Translations under genes and position numbers: made by a program
The notes under the pieces: generated by a model
The model's database searches: none
What the model was told of the DNA's origin: nothing
What the model saw: the letters and a program-made list of their open reading frames with translations, nothing else
From: Martelella sp. HB161492
GTDB taxonomy: Bacteria > Pseudomonadota > Alphaproteobacteria > Rhizobiales > Rhizobiaceae
NCBI RefSeq assembly: GCF_013184775.1
Contig: NZ_JAATVV010000007.1
Span: 186,001 to 250,000, forward strand
Length of the DNA: 64,000 nt
Reading direction: 5' to 3'
Shown here: positions 1 to 7,946 of the stretch, in pieces
Layout of the letters: each line of letters opens with the position of its first letter
Numbering within the stretch: position 1 is the first letter of the stretch

Positions 1-1
1 G

Positions 2-823
2 GGACACATGTTCAACCCCGATGCCCGCGCCGCCTTCGAGCGCACGGTCGATGCGATTGCCGCTTGCGTGCCGGAAACCCTGTCCGGCCTTGTCATCGGC
101 ATGACAGGCTATGGCCCGCGTGCAGAGACCGATGTCGCCGATATCATCGGCAAAAGGCTCAAGATCGCGCGTGCGAAGATCTTTGCCCGCGACGATATCG
201 AGCTGGCCTTTCGCGCGGTTTTCGCGCCCGGAAAGGGCCATCTCGTCTCCGCTGGCACCGGCTCGATCGCCGTGCATCTGACGGAAGCCGAAACATTGCT
301 CAGGATCGGCGGCCGCGGCACGATGATCGACGACGGCGGTTCCGGCGCGTGGATTGCGCTTGCGGCGCTGCGCGCGCTTTATCGCCGGATCGACGAGACG
401 GGATCGCCGGGCGATATGGCCATCCTTGCCGACCAGCTGTTTGCCGCCGTCGGCGGCAGCGACTGGTCCGACACCCGTTCCTATGTCTATGGCGGTGATC
501 GCGGCCGCATCGGCGCGCTCGCCAAGGCTGTGGCTGAGGCGGCCGAGGCAGGCGACGGTTTTGCTGATCAGCTTTTGCGGCAGGCCGGCTTCGAGCTGGC
601 CCGGCTCGGCAATATTCTGATGGCCCGCGGCGGAAAACATCCCGTTGCCTTTGTCGGCGGCGTCTTGACGCTTTCGCCGGTCATCGGCGCGACCATTCTC
701 GCCGAACTCAAGGGCGAGGCGATGTTTCCCGTTCTCGATCAGGCCGAAGGCGCCGCCCGCCTTGCCCGCAACCATTTTTCTGCCGGTGAAGCCGGACATC
801 ATTTCAGTCAGGATAAAGCATGA
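2..823 (+). CDS. BadF/BadG/BcrA/BcrD-family amino-sugar kinase (N-acetylglucosamine kinase type), 5' end cut by window
   Basis: The reading frame is open through the left edge, so the N-terminal phosphate-1 motif of this ASKHA-fold kinase family lies outside the window. From the first visible ATG (position 8) 271 residues remain. Motifs seen are GTGSIAVHL (adenosine-side loop, about residue 82) and DDGGSGAW (about 107-114), which match the IGG..GDEGSGAW pattern of GlcNAc kinases. The stop overlaps the murQ start (ATGA at 820-823), so the two are translationally coupled. Together with murQ this points to amino-sugar salvage, probably phosphorylating GlcNAc or a related sugar in the cytoplasm. 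The substrate is inferred from family and context, not from a substrate-specific residue. Confidence 0.8.
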   Translation, partial: GHMFNPDARAAFERTVDAIAACVPETLSGLVIGMTGYGPRAETDVADIIGKRLKIARAKIFARDDIELAFRAVFAPGKGHLVSAGTGSIAVHLTEAETLLRIGGRGTMIDDGGSGAWIALAALRALYRRIDETGSPGDMAILADQLFAAVGGSDWSDTRSYVYGGDRGRIGALAKAVAEAAEAGDGFADQLLRQAGFELARLGNILMARGGKHPVAFVGGVLTLSPVIGATILAELKGEAMFPVLDQAEGAARLARNHFSAGEAGHHFSQDKA

Positions 824-1704
824 AATCGACCACCGAAACCGCCTCCAAACGTTATCTGACCATTGATGACTGGCCCGCCGGTGAGCTCGTCTCGGGCATT
901 GTCGAAAGCCAGTATGCCGCCATTGGCGCCGTGCAGCGGGCCCAGCAGATGATCGCCGCCGCCGCAGAGGCCATAGCCGCACGACTGGAGGACGGCGGAC
1001 GGATGATCTATCTCGGCGCCGGCACCTCCGGCCGTCTGGCGACGCTTGATGCTGCCGAATTGCCGCCGACCTATAATTTTCCGCGCGAGCGGGCCTTTGC
1101 CCTGATGGCGGGCGGAAGCGACGCCTTTATCATTGCCCGGGAAGGCGCAGAAGATGATCGCGCGGCAGCCGTCGCCGATCTCGATGCCGCCGGCCTCACG
1201 CAAAAGGATGTCGTGATCGGCATCGCCGCCAGCGGCAATACGCCCTATGTCGCCGCAGCGCTCGCTCATGGCCGCTCGACCGGCGCCGTCACCGTAGCCC
1301 TCTACAACAATCCCGATGGCACGGTTGCCACGCATGCCGATTTTCCGATCCTCCTGGAAACCGGCGCGGAATTCGTCGCAGGCTCGACGCGAATGAAGGC
1401 CGGAACCGCCCAGAAGGTGGCGCTGACGACGCTGTCAACTGCGGTGATGATCCGACTCGGCTATGTCTATCGCGGCCGGATGGTGGAAATGAAGCCGACC
1501 AATGCCAAGCTCTACCAGCGCGCCCGCGAAATGGTGGCGGAACTGGCCGGGACCGATATTGCCACTGCGACAACGGCACTGGAAGCCTGTGATTATTCCA
1601 TCAAGATCGCCACCGTGATGCTGAAGAAATCGCTTTCCAGCGCGGCGGCGGCGGCGCTGATTGCAGAAGCCAGAGGCAATCTGCGCCGCGCGCTTGAAGG
1701 TTGA
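820..1704 (+). CDS. murQ: N-acetylmuramic acid 6-phosphate etherase MurQ
   Basis: This 294-residue SIS-domain lyase cleaves the lactyl ether of MurNAc-6-phosphate to GlcNAc-6-phosphate and D-lactate, a step of peptidoglycan recycling. The phosphosugar-binding loop GAGTSGR is at residues 66-72, the conserved Glu of LDAAELPPTY at about 80, and the GAEDD acidic motif at 109-113. Length is normal for the family (about 300). The ATG overlaps the stop of the kinase gene by 4 bases, indicating one operon. The downstream LysR gene and peptide transporter are on the same strand but separated by about 70 bases and further. Confidence 0.95.
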   Translation: MKSTTETASKRYLTIDDWPAGELVSGIVESQYAAIGAVQRAQQMIAAAAEAIAARLEDGGRMIYLGAGTSGRLATLDAAELPPTYNFPRERAFALMAGGSDAFIIAREGAEDDRAAAVADLDAAGLTQKDVVIGIAASGNTPYVAAALAHGRSTGAVTVALYNNPDGTVATHADFPILLETGAEFVAGSTRMKAGTAQKVALTTLSTAVMIRLGYVYRGRMVEMKPTNAKLYQRAREMVAELAGTDIATATTALEACDYSIKIATVMLKKSLSSAAAAALIAEARGNLRRALEG

Positions 1705-1775
1705 GCGAGCAAAGACCGCGAAAGACTTGCCTATCGCGGCAATGCGCGATTTGATGCCGGGACCCAATCCCGGAG

Positions 1776-2705
1776 ATGATTTGCTTGCAGCTACAGGCGA
1801 TTACCTATTTCAACGAGCTGGTTCGCTCGCGCTCGATCCGTCAGGCCGCTGAAACGCTCGGCGTCTCGCCGACCGCAATCAGCCGCCAGCTCGAAAATCT
1901 CGAATATTATTTCGGCGCGCCGCTGGTCGAGCGCGGTGCGCGCGGTATCATGCTGACGGCGGCGGGCGAACTGCTTGCCGCCCGCTCGCGCGGGGTGATG
2001 CGCGATCTCGAAACCGCCCGTCAGGTGATCGATGATTTGCGCGGGCTGAAGCGCGGGCGCGTTTCCATCCACGTCAATGGTGCGGCGATCAACGCCATTC
2101 TGGCGCCAGCGCTGGCGCGCTTTTACGCCCAGTACCCAGCCGTCAGGATCGAGGTTACGGTTTCCTCTGCCCAGGCCGCGCTCAATGCCGTGACCGGTGG
2201 ACAGACCGACATGGCCGTGACCATGTTCACCCCTCCCGAAGCGCAGATGGATATCCGCTTTCGCCTGCCGGTACTGCATGTGCCGGTGATGGCGCCGGAC
2301 CACCCGATCGCCAATCTGGCCGAGATACCGCTCGAAGCCATCCGCGCCCATCCGATCGCCATGCCGGACCGCTCCTTCGGCATCCGCCGCGCCTTCGACT
2401 ATCGCCAGCGCTCCGCAGGCCTCGAACCGGTGGAAATCGCCTTTACCACCTCATCGCTGGAGCTGCAGAAGGAACTGGCCCGCTCGGGAGCAGCCATCCT
2501 GATCCTGCCGGCGATGACGGTGATGCGCGAAATCCGCGCCGGCGAACTCGTTGCAATCCCCTTTGCCAAACAGGCAGAGATCGCCTCCGACCTGCAGCTC
2601 GGCCGCGCGAAAAGCACCGCACCGAGCTTTGCCGCCGCAAGACTGGCGGAATTTCTCGAAGAGTTTCTGCCCGCCCAGGCCAAACGGGTGACCGCGGAGC
2701 TTTAG
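1776..2705 (+). CDS. LysR-family transcriptional regulator
   Basis: The protein has about 309 residues. An N-terminal winged HTH (RQAAETLGVSPTAISRQLENLE, about residues 21-42) is followed by a periplasmic-binding-like effector domain. The start is uncertain: ATG 1776 directly abuts GGAG (1772-1775), which is too close, while TTG 1785 has that GGAG at good spacing and gives the usual LQLQAITYF start. A small hairpin, CCGGGA/TCCCGG (1757-1773), covers the same ribosome binding site. The gene lies directly upstream of the peptide ABC transporter and on the same strand, so it is the likely regulator of that operon. Effector unknown. Confidence 0.88.
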   Translation: MICLQLQAITYFNELVRSRSIRQAAETLGVSPTAISRQLENLEYYFGAPLVERGARGIMLTAAGELLAARSRGVMRDLETARQVIDDLRGLKRGRVSIHVNGAAINAILAPALARFYAQYPAVRIEVTVSSAQAALNAVTGGQTDMAVTMFTPPEAQMDIRFRLPVLHVPVMAPDHPIANLAEIPLEAIRAHPIAMPDRSFGIRRAFDYRQRSAGLEPVEIAFTTSSLELQKELARSGAAILILPAMTVMREIRAGELVAIPFAKQAEIASDLQLGRAKSTAPSFAAARLAEFLEEFLPAQAKRVTAEL

Positions 2706-2719
2706 GGCAGCCAGGATCG

Positions 2720-2742
2720 AGTGCAACGGTTTTCGTTGCACT
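2720..2742. promoter_or_regulatory. 9-bp perfect inverted repeat upstream of the peptide transporter
   Basis: AGTGCAACG and CGTTGCACT are separated by 5 bases. Written as GCAAC-N7-GTTGC, the dyad has the spacing typical of LysR-type binding sites, and it lies about 24 bases upstream of the -35 of the binding-protein promoter. There is no T-run, so it is a poor terminator for the LysR gene. I read it as a likely operator of the adjacent LysR protein. Confidence 0.55.
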
Positions 2743-2765
2743 GTGCGATCAACTTTAGCATTGCG

Positions 2766-2795
2766 TTTACACTTGGCCCTCGGGCAAGCTATAAA
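2766..2795 (+). promoter_or_regulatory. Putative sigma-70 promoter of the peptide ABC transporter operon
   Basis: TTTACA (2766-2771) and TATAAA (2790-2795) are separated by 18 bases, about 55 bases upstream of the binding-protein ATG. A perfect palindrome lies just upstream (2720-2742). Confidence 0.5.
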
Positions 2796-2849
2796 AAAAC
2801 AACGATAATCAGTCTTCTCAAATAACCATCCAGAAGAGGCCCCGTTTTC

Positions 2850-4343
2850 ATGACACGTCATTTCCGTTCGCTTATGGCAGCGACCGCCCTGATCGGCCTT
2901 GCGACCGCCGGCACAGCCTTCGCCGAAGCGCGCACCGATCTCGTTCTCGGCATGAGCATTGAACCCTCAGGTCTCGATCCGACCATCGCATCGCCTGTCG
3001 CCATTGGTCAGGTGGTCTGGCAGAACCTGTTCGAGGGCCTCGTCAAGGTCGACGAGGAAGGCAAGATCGAGCCGGAGCTGGCATCCAGCTGGGATATTTC
3101 CGACGATGGCCTGACCTATACCTTCCATCTGCGTGACGGCGTGACCTTCCAGGACGGTTCGGCCTTCAATGCCGATACCGCCAAGTTCACCATCGACCGC
3201 ATCATCGCACCCGACAGCGTCAATGGCCAGAAGGCGCTTTACAAGGCGATCGAGAGCACCGACGCCCCGGATGAGAGCACGCTGGTGCTGCATCTCTCCG
3301 CCCCGTCCGCCGACCTTCTCTACTGGCTCGGCTTCCCCGCTGCCGTGATGGTTTCGCCCGACAGCGTCGATACCAACACCACCAAGCCGGTCGGCACCGG
3401 CCCGTTCGAATTCTCCGACTGGAAGAAGGGCAACGAGGTCACTCTGGTCAAGAACCCGAATTACTGGGGTGATGCGCCGAAGCTCGACAAGGTGACCTTC
3501 CGCTTCATCGCCGATCCGCAGGCCCAGGCCGCGGCACTGACCTCCGGCGGTGTTGACGCCATTCCGGAATTCGGCGCGCCGGAACTTGTCGATCAGTTCA
3601 AGAAGAACGCCGATTTCAGCGTCGAGATCGGCGCGACCGGCATGGAAGTGGTCGCCGGCATGAACAATGCCGAAAAGCCCTTCTCCGACGTCAAGGTGCG
3701 TCAGGCGCTGATGATGGCGATCGACCGTCAGGCCATTATCGATGCCACCAATTCCGGCTATGGCACGCCGATCGGCAGCCATTTCTCGCCGTCGGATGCC
3801 GGCTATGAGGACCTGACCGGCGTTCTGCCCTATGACCCGGCCAAGGCCAAGGCACTGCTCGCCGAAGCCGGCTATCCGAACGGCTTCACCTTCACCATGA
3901 AGGTGCCGAACCGGGCCTATGCCGAACGCGCTGCTGAAATCATGCAGGCCTATTTCGCGCAGATTGGCGTGACGATGAACATCGAAAGCTCGGAATTCCC
4001 GGCCAAGTGGATCCAGGACGTGTTCAAGGACACCAATTACGACATGACCATTATCGGCCATGCCGAGCCGCTCGATATCGGCATTTACAGCCGTCACCCC
4101 TACTACTTCAACTACAACAACCCGGACTTTGACGCGACCATGGCCTCGGTTGCCGCTGCCAAGACCGAGGATGAGCGCATCGCTGCATATGAGAAGGCCG
4201 AGGAAATCCTCGCCAATGATGTTCCGGCGCTGTTTCTCTATGCCTGGCCGAAGATCGGCGTCTGGAAGGTCGGTCTCAACGGCTTGTGGGTCAACGAACC
4301 GGTGCCCTCCAACGACGTCACCGACGCCTACTGGAGCGAATAA
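2850..4343 (+). CDS. Family 5 (peptide/nickel-type) ABC transporter substrate-binding protein
   Basis: This 497-residue periplasmic protein starts with a Sec signal peptide (residues 1-25, ending AGTAFA). The mature part is typical of DppA/OppA-like SBP_bac_5 proteins, with the N-terminal GLDPTIASPVAIGQVVWQNL region, LTYTFHLRDGVTF, and GTGPFEF followed by NPNYWGDAPKLDKVTF. It should capture a peptide or other amide-bearing solute for the permeases and ATPases encoded downstream. It has its own promoter and is followed by a strong intercistronic hairpin, which would favour higher levels of binding protein than of the membrane parts. The substrate cannot be read from sequence; the kinase/murQ context suggests muropeptide-like compounds only as a hypothesis. 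Confidence 0.92.
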   Translation: MTRHFRSLMAATALIGLATAGTAFAEARTDLVLGMSIEPSGLDPTIASPVAIGQVVWQNLFEGLVKVDEEGKIEPELASSWDISDDGLTYTFHLRDGVTFQDGSAFNADTAKFTIDRIIAPDSVNGQKALYKAIESTDAPDESTLVLHLSAPSADLLYWLGFPAAVMVSPDSVDTNTTKPVGTGPFEFSDWKKGNEVTLVKNPNYWGDAPKLDKVTFRFIADPQAQAAALTSGGVDAIPEFGAPELVDQFKKNADFSVEIGATGMEVVAGMNNAEKPFSDVKVRQALMMAIDRQAIIDATNSGYGTPIGSHFSPSDAGYEDLTGVLPYDPAKAKALLAEAGYPNGFTFTMKVPNRAYAERAAEIMQAYFAQIGVTMNIESSEFPAKWIQDVFKDTNYDMTIIGHAEPLDIGIYSRHPYYFNYNNPDFDATMASVAAAKTEDERIAAYEKAEEILANDVPALFLYAWPKIGVWKVGLNGLWVNEPVPSNDVTDAYWSE

Positions 4344-4354
4344 ACCATGATCAG

Positions 4355-4391
4355 GCCGCCCGCATCGAAAGAACCAAGAGATGCGGGCGGC
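4355..4391 (+). promoter_or_regulatory. Intercistronic 12-bp stem-loop between binding protein and permease genes
   Basis: GCCGCCCGCATC pairs perfectly with GATGCGGGCGGC around a 13-base loop, 11 bases after the binding-protein stop. It lacks a U-tract, so it is more likely an mRNA-stabilising or partial-termination element that raises expression of the upstream gene, as is common in binding-protein-dependent transport operons. Confidence 0.6.
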
Positions 4392-4501
4392 AGACCGGCC
4401 CGAAATACCGCGCGTGACGCGGCCGGGCCTGAAACAAGCGCAGGCACATATCTGTTTTGCCTGATCAGAGCGGCAACGCGCCCGCAAGGAACTTTCGACC
4501 G

Positions 4502-5446
4502 ATGCAGCATATCGCCAGATCGCTTGCAGGGCTGATCCTCACCCTGCTGGTGATTTCCTTTGTCATTTTTCTGATCATGGAGGCCGTTCCGGGCGATCCG
4601 GCGGAAATCATGCTCGGAACATCCGCGGCACCTGACACGCTGGCAGCCCTTCGCGCCCAGCTTGGCCTCGATCAGCCTTTTCTGGTCCGCTATGTCGAAT
4701 GGCTGTCCGGTATCCTCCACGGCAATCTCGGCGACAGCTATACCTATCACACACCTGTCGCCCATCTGATCGCCGAACGGCTGATGGTGACCCTGCCGCT
4801 GACCGGCCTTGCCGTCGTGCTCTCCGTGGCAATTTCGCTGCCGCTTGGTGTGATTGCCGCGTCCCGTCCGGGTGGCATCGTCGATATGTTCGCCTCGCTC
4901 TTTGCCCAGATCGGCATTGCGGTTCCCAATTTCTGGATCGGCCTGTTGCTGATCCTCGGCATCGCCCTGACCTTCGGCTTTCTGCCTGCCGGTGGTTTTC
5001 CCGGCTGGGAGGCCGGGTTCTGGCCGGCACTGAAGGCACTGATCCTGCCATCCGTGGCACTTGCCATTCCCCAGGCCGCGGTTCTGACCCGGGTCACCCG
5101 CGCCGCAGTGATCGAGATCACCAATGAGGATTTCGTCCGCACCGCGCGCGCCAAGGGGGCAACGCCGTCGCATGCGCTGTGGCGCCATGTCGTGCCCAAT
5201 GCGCTGATCCCGGTCGTCACCATGCTCGGCATGCAGATCTCGGTGCTGATTGCCGGCGCCGTGCTGGTTGAAAACGTCTTCACCCTGCCCGGCATGGGAA
5301 CCCTTGCCTATCAGGCACTCGCCCAGCGCGATCTGGTGGTGATCCAGAATGTGGTTCTGTTCTTCGCTGCCATCGTCATGGGCATCAATTTTCTGGTCGA
5401 TGCGCTTTACACAGTGCTGGATCCGCGTCTGAGGACCCGCAAATGA
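4502..5446 (+). CDS. Peptide-type ABC transporter permease 1 (DppB/GsiC family)
   Basis: About 314 residues with six predicted membrane segments, beginning with a segment at residues 6-28. The start ATG 4502 (MQHIARSL) was chosen because AAGGA lies about 9 bases upstream and the protein then starts like DppB family members; an in-frame ATG 45 bases earlier has no ribosome binding site. The EAA-like cytoplasmic loop is visible as EDFVRTARAKGA near residue 220, followed by HVVPNALIPVVTMLG. The stop overlaps the next permease start (ATGA, 5443-5446). Confidence 0.93.
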   Translation: MQHIARSLAGLILTLLVISFVIFLIMEAVPGDPAEIMLGTSAAPDTLAALRAQLGLDQPFLVRYVEWLSGILHGNLGDSYTYHTPVAHLIAERLMVTLPLTGLAVVLSVAISLPLGVIAASRPGGIVDMFASLFAQIGIAVPNFWIGLLLILGIALTFGFLPAGGFPGWEAGFWPALKALILPSVALAIPQAAVLTRVTRAAVIEITNEDFVRTARAKGATPSHALWRHVVPNALIPVVTMLGMQISVLIAGAVLVENVFTLPGMGTLAYQALAQRDLVVIQNVVLFFAAIVMGINFLVDALYTVLDPRLRTRK

Positions 5447-6261
5447 AGCGTATTCCCTGGTCTCTCATCATCGGCGGCATCATCACCGCTTTGCTCGTCA
5501 TCGCCGCGATCACCAGCCGTTTCTGGACGCCGGTGGATCCGACCGCGATCAATATCGTCAACCGGCTGAAGGGCCCCGGCCCCGGTGGTCTTCTCGGCGC
5601 CGATCATTTCGGCCGCGACGAGGCTTCGATGATCATGGCCGGTGCCTGGACCTCGCTCGGCATCGCCTTTTCGGCGATCTTCATCGGCGGCTCGATCGGC
5701 ACCGCGCTTGGTGTCACGGCTGCGGCGCGGCGCGGCAAATTCGAGGCGCTGATCATGCGCGTCAATGATGTGCTGTTCGCATTCCCGCCCGTGCTGTCCG
5801 CCATTCTTCTGGCAGCCATCCTCGGCGGCGGCCCGGTCACCACCATTGTCGCCATTGCGCTGTTCATGATCCCGGTTTTCGCCCGCATCACCCGCGGCGC
5901 AGCCCTGCAGATCTGGGCCCGCGACTACATCCTTGCCGCCCGCATGGCCGGCAAGGGCCAGACGCGGATCACGCTTGAACATGTGATCCCGAATATTGCC
6001 GCTCAGATTATCGTGCAGGTGGCAATCCAGACCGGTCTCGGCATTCTGACCGAGGCCGGTCTCTCCTTCCTCGGCCTTGGCGTCGCCCCGCCGACCCCCT
6101 CCTGGGGCCGGATGCTGGCCGATGCCCAGACCTATCTCTCGATCGCGCCGCATATGGTGCTGGCGCCTGGCCTTGCCATCTGCATCGCCGTGCTCGGCCT
6201 CAACCTTCTGGGCGACGGCCTGCGTGATCTGACGGACCCGCGACGGAGGCAGGCGACATGA
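5443..6261 (+). CDS. Peptide-type ABC transporter permease 2 (DppC/GsiD family)
   Basis: A 272-residue inner-membrane permease with about six membrane segments. The N-terminal GADHFGRDEASMIMAGAW matches the DppC family G(T)DxxGRDxxSR region. The EAA loop is seen as ARDYILAARMAGKGQ followed by HVIPNIAAQIIVQ. GLSFLGLGVAPPTPSWGRML near the C-terminus is diagnostic of this family. It is translationally coupled to both neighbours by 4-base overlaps. Confidence 0.94.
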   Translation: MKRIPWSLIIGGIITALLVIAAITSRFWTPVDPTAINIVNRLKGPGPGGLLGADHFGRDEASMIMAGAWTSLGIAFSAIFIGGSIGTALGVTAAARRGKFEALIMRVNDVLFAFPPVLSAILLAAILGGGPVTTIVAIALFMIPVFARITRGAALQIWARDYILAARMAGKGQTRITLEHVIPNIAAQIIVQVAIQTGLGILTEAGLSFLGLGVAPPTPSWGRMLADAQTYLSIAPHMVLAPGLAICIAVLGLNLLGDGLRDLTDPRRRQAT

Positions 6262-7079
6262 TGCTTGAAATCAACAATCTGAAGGTTGCGTTCAGGAACC
6301 AGAGCGGCCCGGCAACCGAAGTTGTCCATGGTATCTCACTTGCCCTCGACAAGGGCCAGACACTCGGCATTGTCGGGGAATCCGGCTCCGGCAAATCGGT
6401 GCTGTCGCTCGCCACGATCGGCCTTCTGCCAAAGACGGCAACCGCCACCGGCGAGATCCTGTTCAACGGCGAGGATCTGCTGAAATGCTCCGAGAAGCAG
6501 CTCTGCCGTCTGCGTGGCTCGAAGATCGGCATGATCTTTCAGGAGCCGATGACCGCCCTGAACCCGGCGATGAAGGTCGGCACCCAGATTGCCGAGGGGC
6601 TGAGGTTGCACAAGGCGATTTCGGCATCCGAGGCGCAGGCCGAAGCGCTCAGGCTTCTGGATATGGTGCAGATCCCCGAGGCGAAGCGGCGGATCAACTC
6701 CTACCCGCATGAAATGTCGGGCGGCCAGCGCCAGCGCGTCGGCATTGCCATTGCACTGGCGCTGAAACCCGACCTGCTGATTGCCGATGAGCCGACAACC
6801 GCACTCGACGTGACGGTGCAGGCGGAAATCCTCGACATTCTCGACGATCTCGTCACCGAGCTCGGGATTGCGCTGATCCTGATTTCGCACGATCTCGGCG
6901 TGATTGCCCGCATCGCCGACCGGACACTTGTGATGTATCGCGGCGACGAGATGGAACAGGGCGAGACCGAACGGGTCCTGCGTCAGCCGGGCCATGATTA
7001 TACCCGCAAACTTCTGTCCGCCCTGCCGCGCCGGGCGCGTGCCGGCTTCCTCTCCGACAGGCCGGGAGACGGCGCATGA
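6258..7079 (+). CDS. Peptide-type ABC transporter ATP-binding protein 1 (DppD family)
   Basis: 273 residues. Walker A GESGSGKS (about residues 40-47), Q-loop in MIFQEPMTALNP, signature SGGQRQRVGIA, Walker B LLIADEPTTALD and the H-loop in LISHDL are all present. DppD/OppD-type ATPases pair with a DppF-type partner, which follows. The start ATGATG overlaps the preceding stop, and the stop overlaps the next start. The C-terminal Cys-rich iron-sulfur-like segment of some family members is not obvious here. Confidence 0.93.
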   Translation: MMLEINNLKVAFRNQSGPATEVVHGISLALDKGQTLGIVGESGSGKSVLSLATIGLLPKTATATGEILFNGEDLLKCSEKQLCRLRGSKIGMIFQEPMTALNPAMKVGTQIAEGLRLHKAISASEAQAEALRLLDMVQIPEAKRRINSYPHEMSGGQRQRVGIAIALALKPDLLIADEPTTALDVTVQAEILDILDDLVTELGIALILISHDLGVIARIADRTLVMYRGDEMEQGETERVLRQPGHDYTRKLLSALPRRARAGFLSDRPGDGA

Positions 7080-7891
7080 TCAAGCTGCTCGAAATCCACA
7101 ATCTGACCCGCGAATTCGGCCTTGGCGGCGGCGTGGTCAAGGCGGTCGACAATGTTTCGCTCAGCCTCGAAGAAGGCCAGATCCTCGGCATTGTCGGGGA
7201 ATCCGGCTCAGGCAAATCGACCCTTGCGCGCATTGTCATGGCGCTTGACAGGCCGACTGCCGGCAATGTTCTCTTCTCCGGCGAGGACCTGTTTGCGCTT
7301 CCGGCCGAGAAGCTGCGGCGCATGCGCGCCCATTTTCAGATGGTGTTCCAGGATCCCTATGGCTCGCTTGATCCGCGCCACCGGGTCGGCCGGATCATCG
7401 CCGAACCGCTCTATCTGGAAAAGAACGCACCCACCGGCAAGGCAAGACGCGAACGCGTCGGCAAGCTTCTCGAAGAGGTCGGCCTTGCCGCGGCCGATAT
7501 GGACAAATACCCGCATGAGTTTTCCGGTGGCCAGCGCCAGCGCATTGCCATCGCCCGGGCGCTGATCACAAGGCCGAAGCTGCTGGTGGCCGACGAGGCA
7601 ACCTCCGCGCTTGACCTCACCGTGCAGGCGCAGATCCTGAAACTGATCCTCGACATGCGCAAGAGCCACGGCATTTCGGTCCTGTTCATCACCCATAATA
7701 TCGGCGTTGTCGACGAGATCTGCGACCGCGTTGCGGTGATGCAGGCCGGAAAGCTGGTGGAATATGGCCAGGTGCGCGATGTGCTCGACAATCCGCGCGA
7801 GGCCTACACGAAAAAACTGCTCTCGGCCGAGCCCACCCTGCGTGAGATCGGCCGCAAGAAGCGCATGGCGGGCGAGCCGCCGCCATCGTGA
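7076..7891 (+). CDS. Peptide-type ABC transporter ATP-binding protein 2 (DppF family)
   Basis: 271 residues with Walker A GESGSGKST, Q-loop MVFQDPYGSLDPRHRV (the PYGSL/DPR wording is typical of DppF/OppF), signature SGGQRQRIAIA, Walker B LLVADEATSALD and H-loop LFITHN. It is the last component of the importer; the operon continues with an amidase gene 55 bases downstream on the same strand. Confidence 0.93.
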   Translation: MIKLLEIHNLTREFGLGGGVVKAVDNVSLSLEEGQILGIVGESGSGKSTLARIVMALDRPTAGNVLFSGEDLFALPAEKLRRMRAHFQMVFQDPYGSLDPRHRVGRIIAEPLYLEKNAPTGKARRERVGKLLEEVGLAAADMDKYPHEFSGGQRQRIAIARALITRPKLLVADEATSALDLTVQAQILKLILDMRKSHGISVLFITHNIGVVDEICDRVAVMQAGKLVEYGQVRDVLDNPREAYTKKLLSAEPTLREIGRKKRMAGEPPPS

Positions 7892-7946
7892 ACCTGCCTT
7901 CTCCCTGTCGCCTGATCATTGCCCCCCGAAAACAAGAATTTCCGAT

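Noticed and set aside
2967-4487. 506-codon open frame on the minus strand opposite the substrate-binding protein
   Set aside because: It mirrors the codon pattern of the real plus-strand gene, has no ribosome binding site and its translation looks like no protein family (low-complexity Gly/Arg/His-rich).
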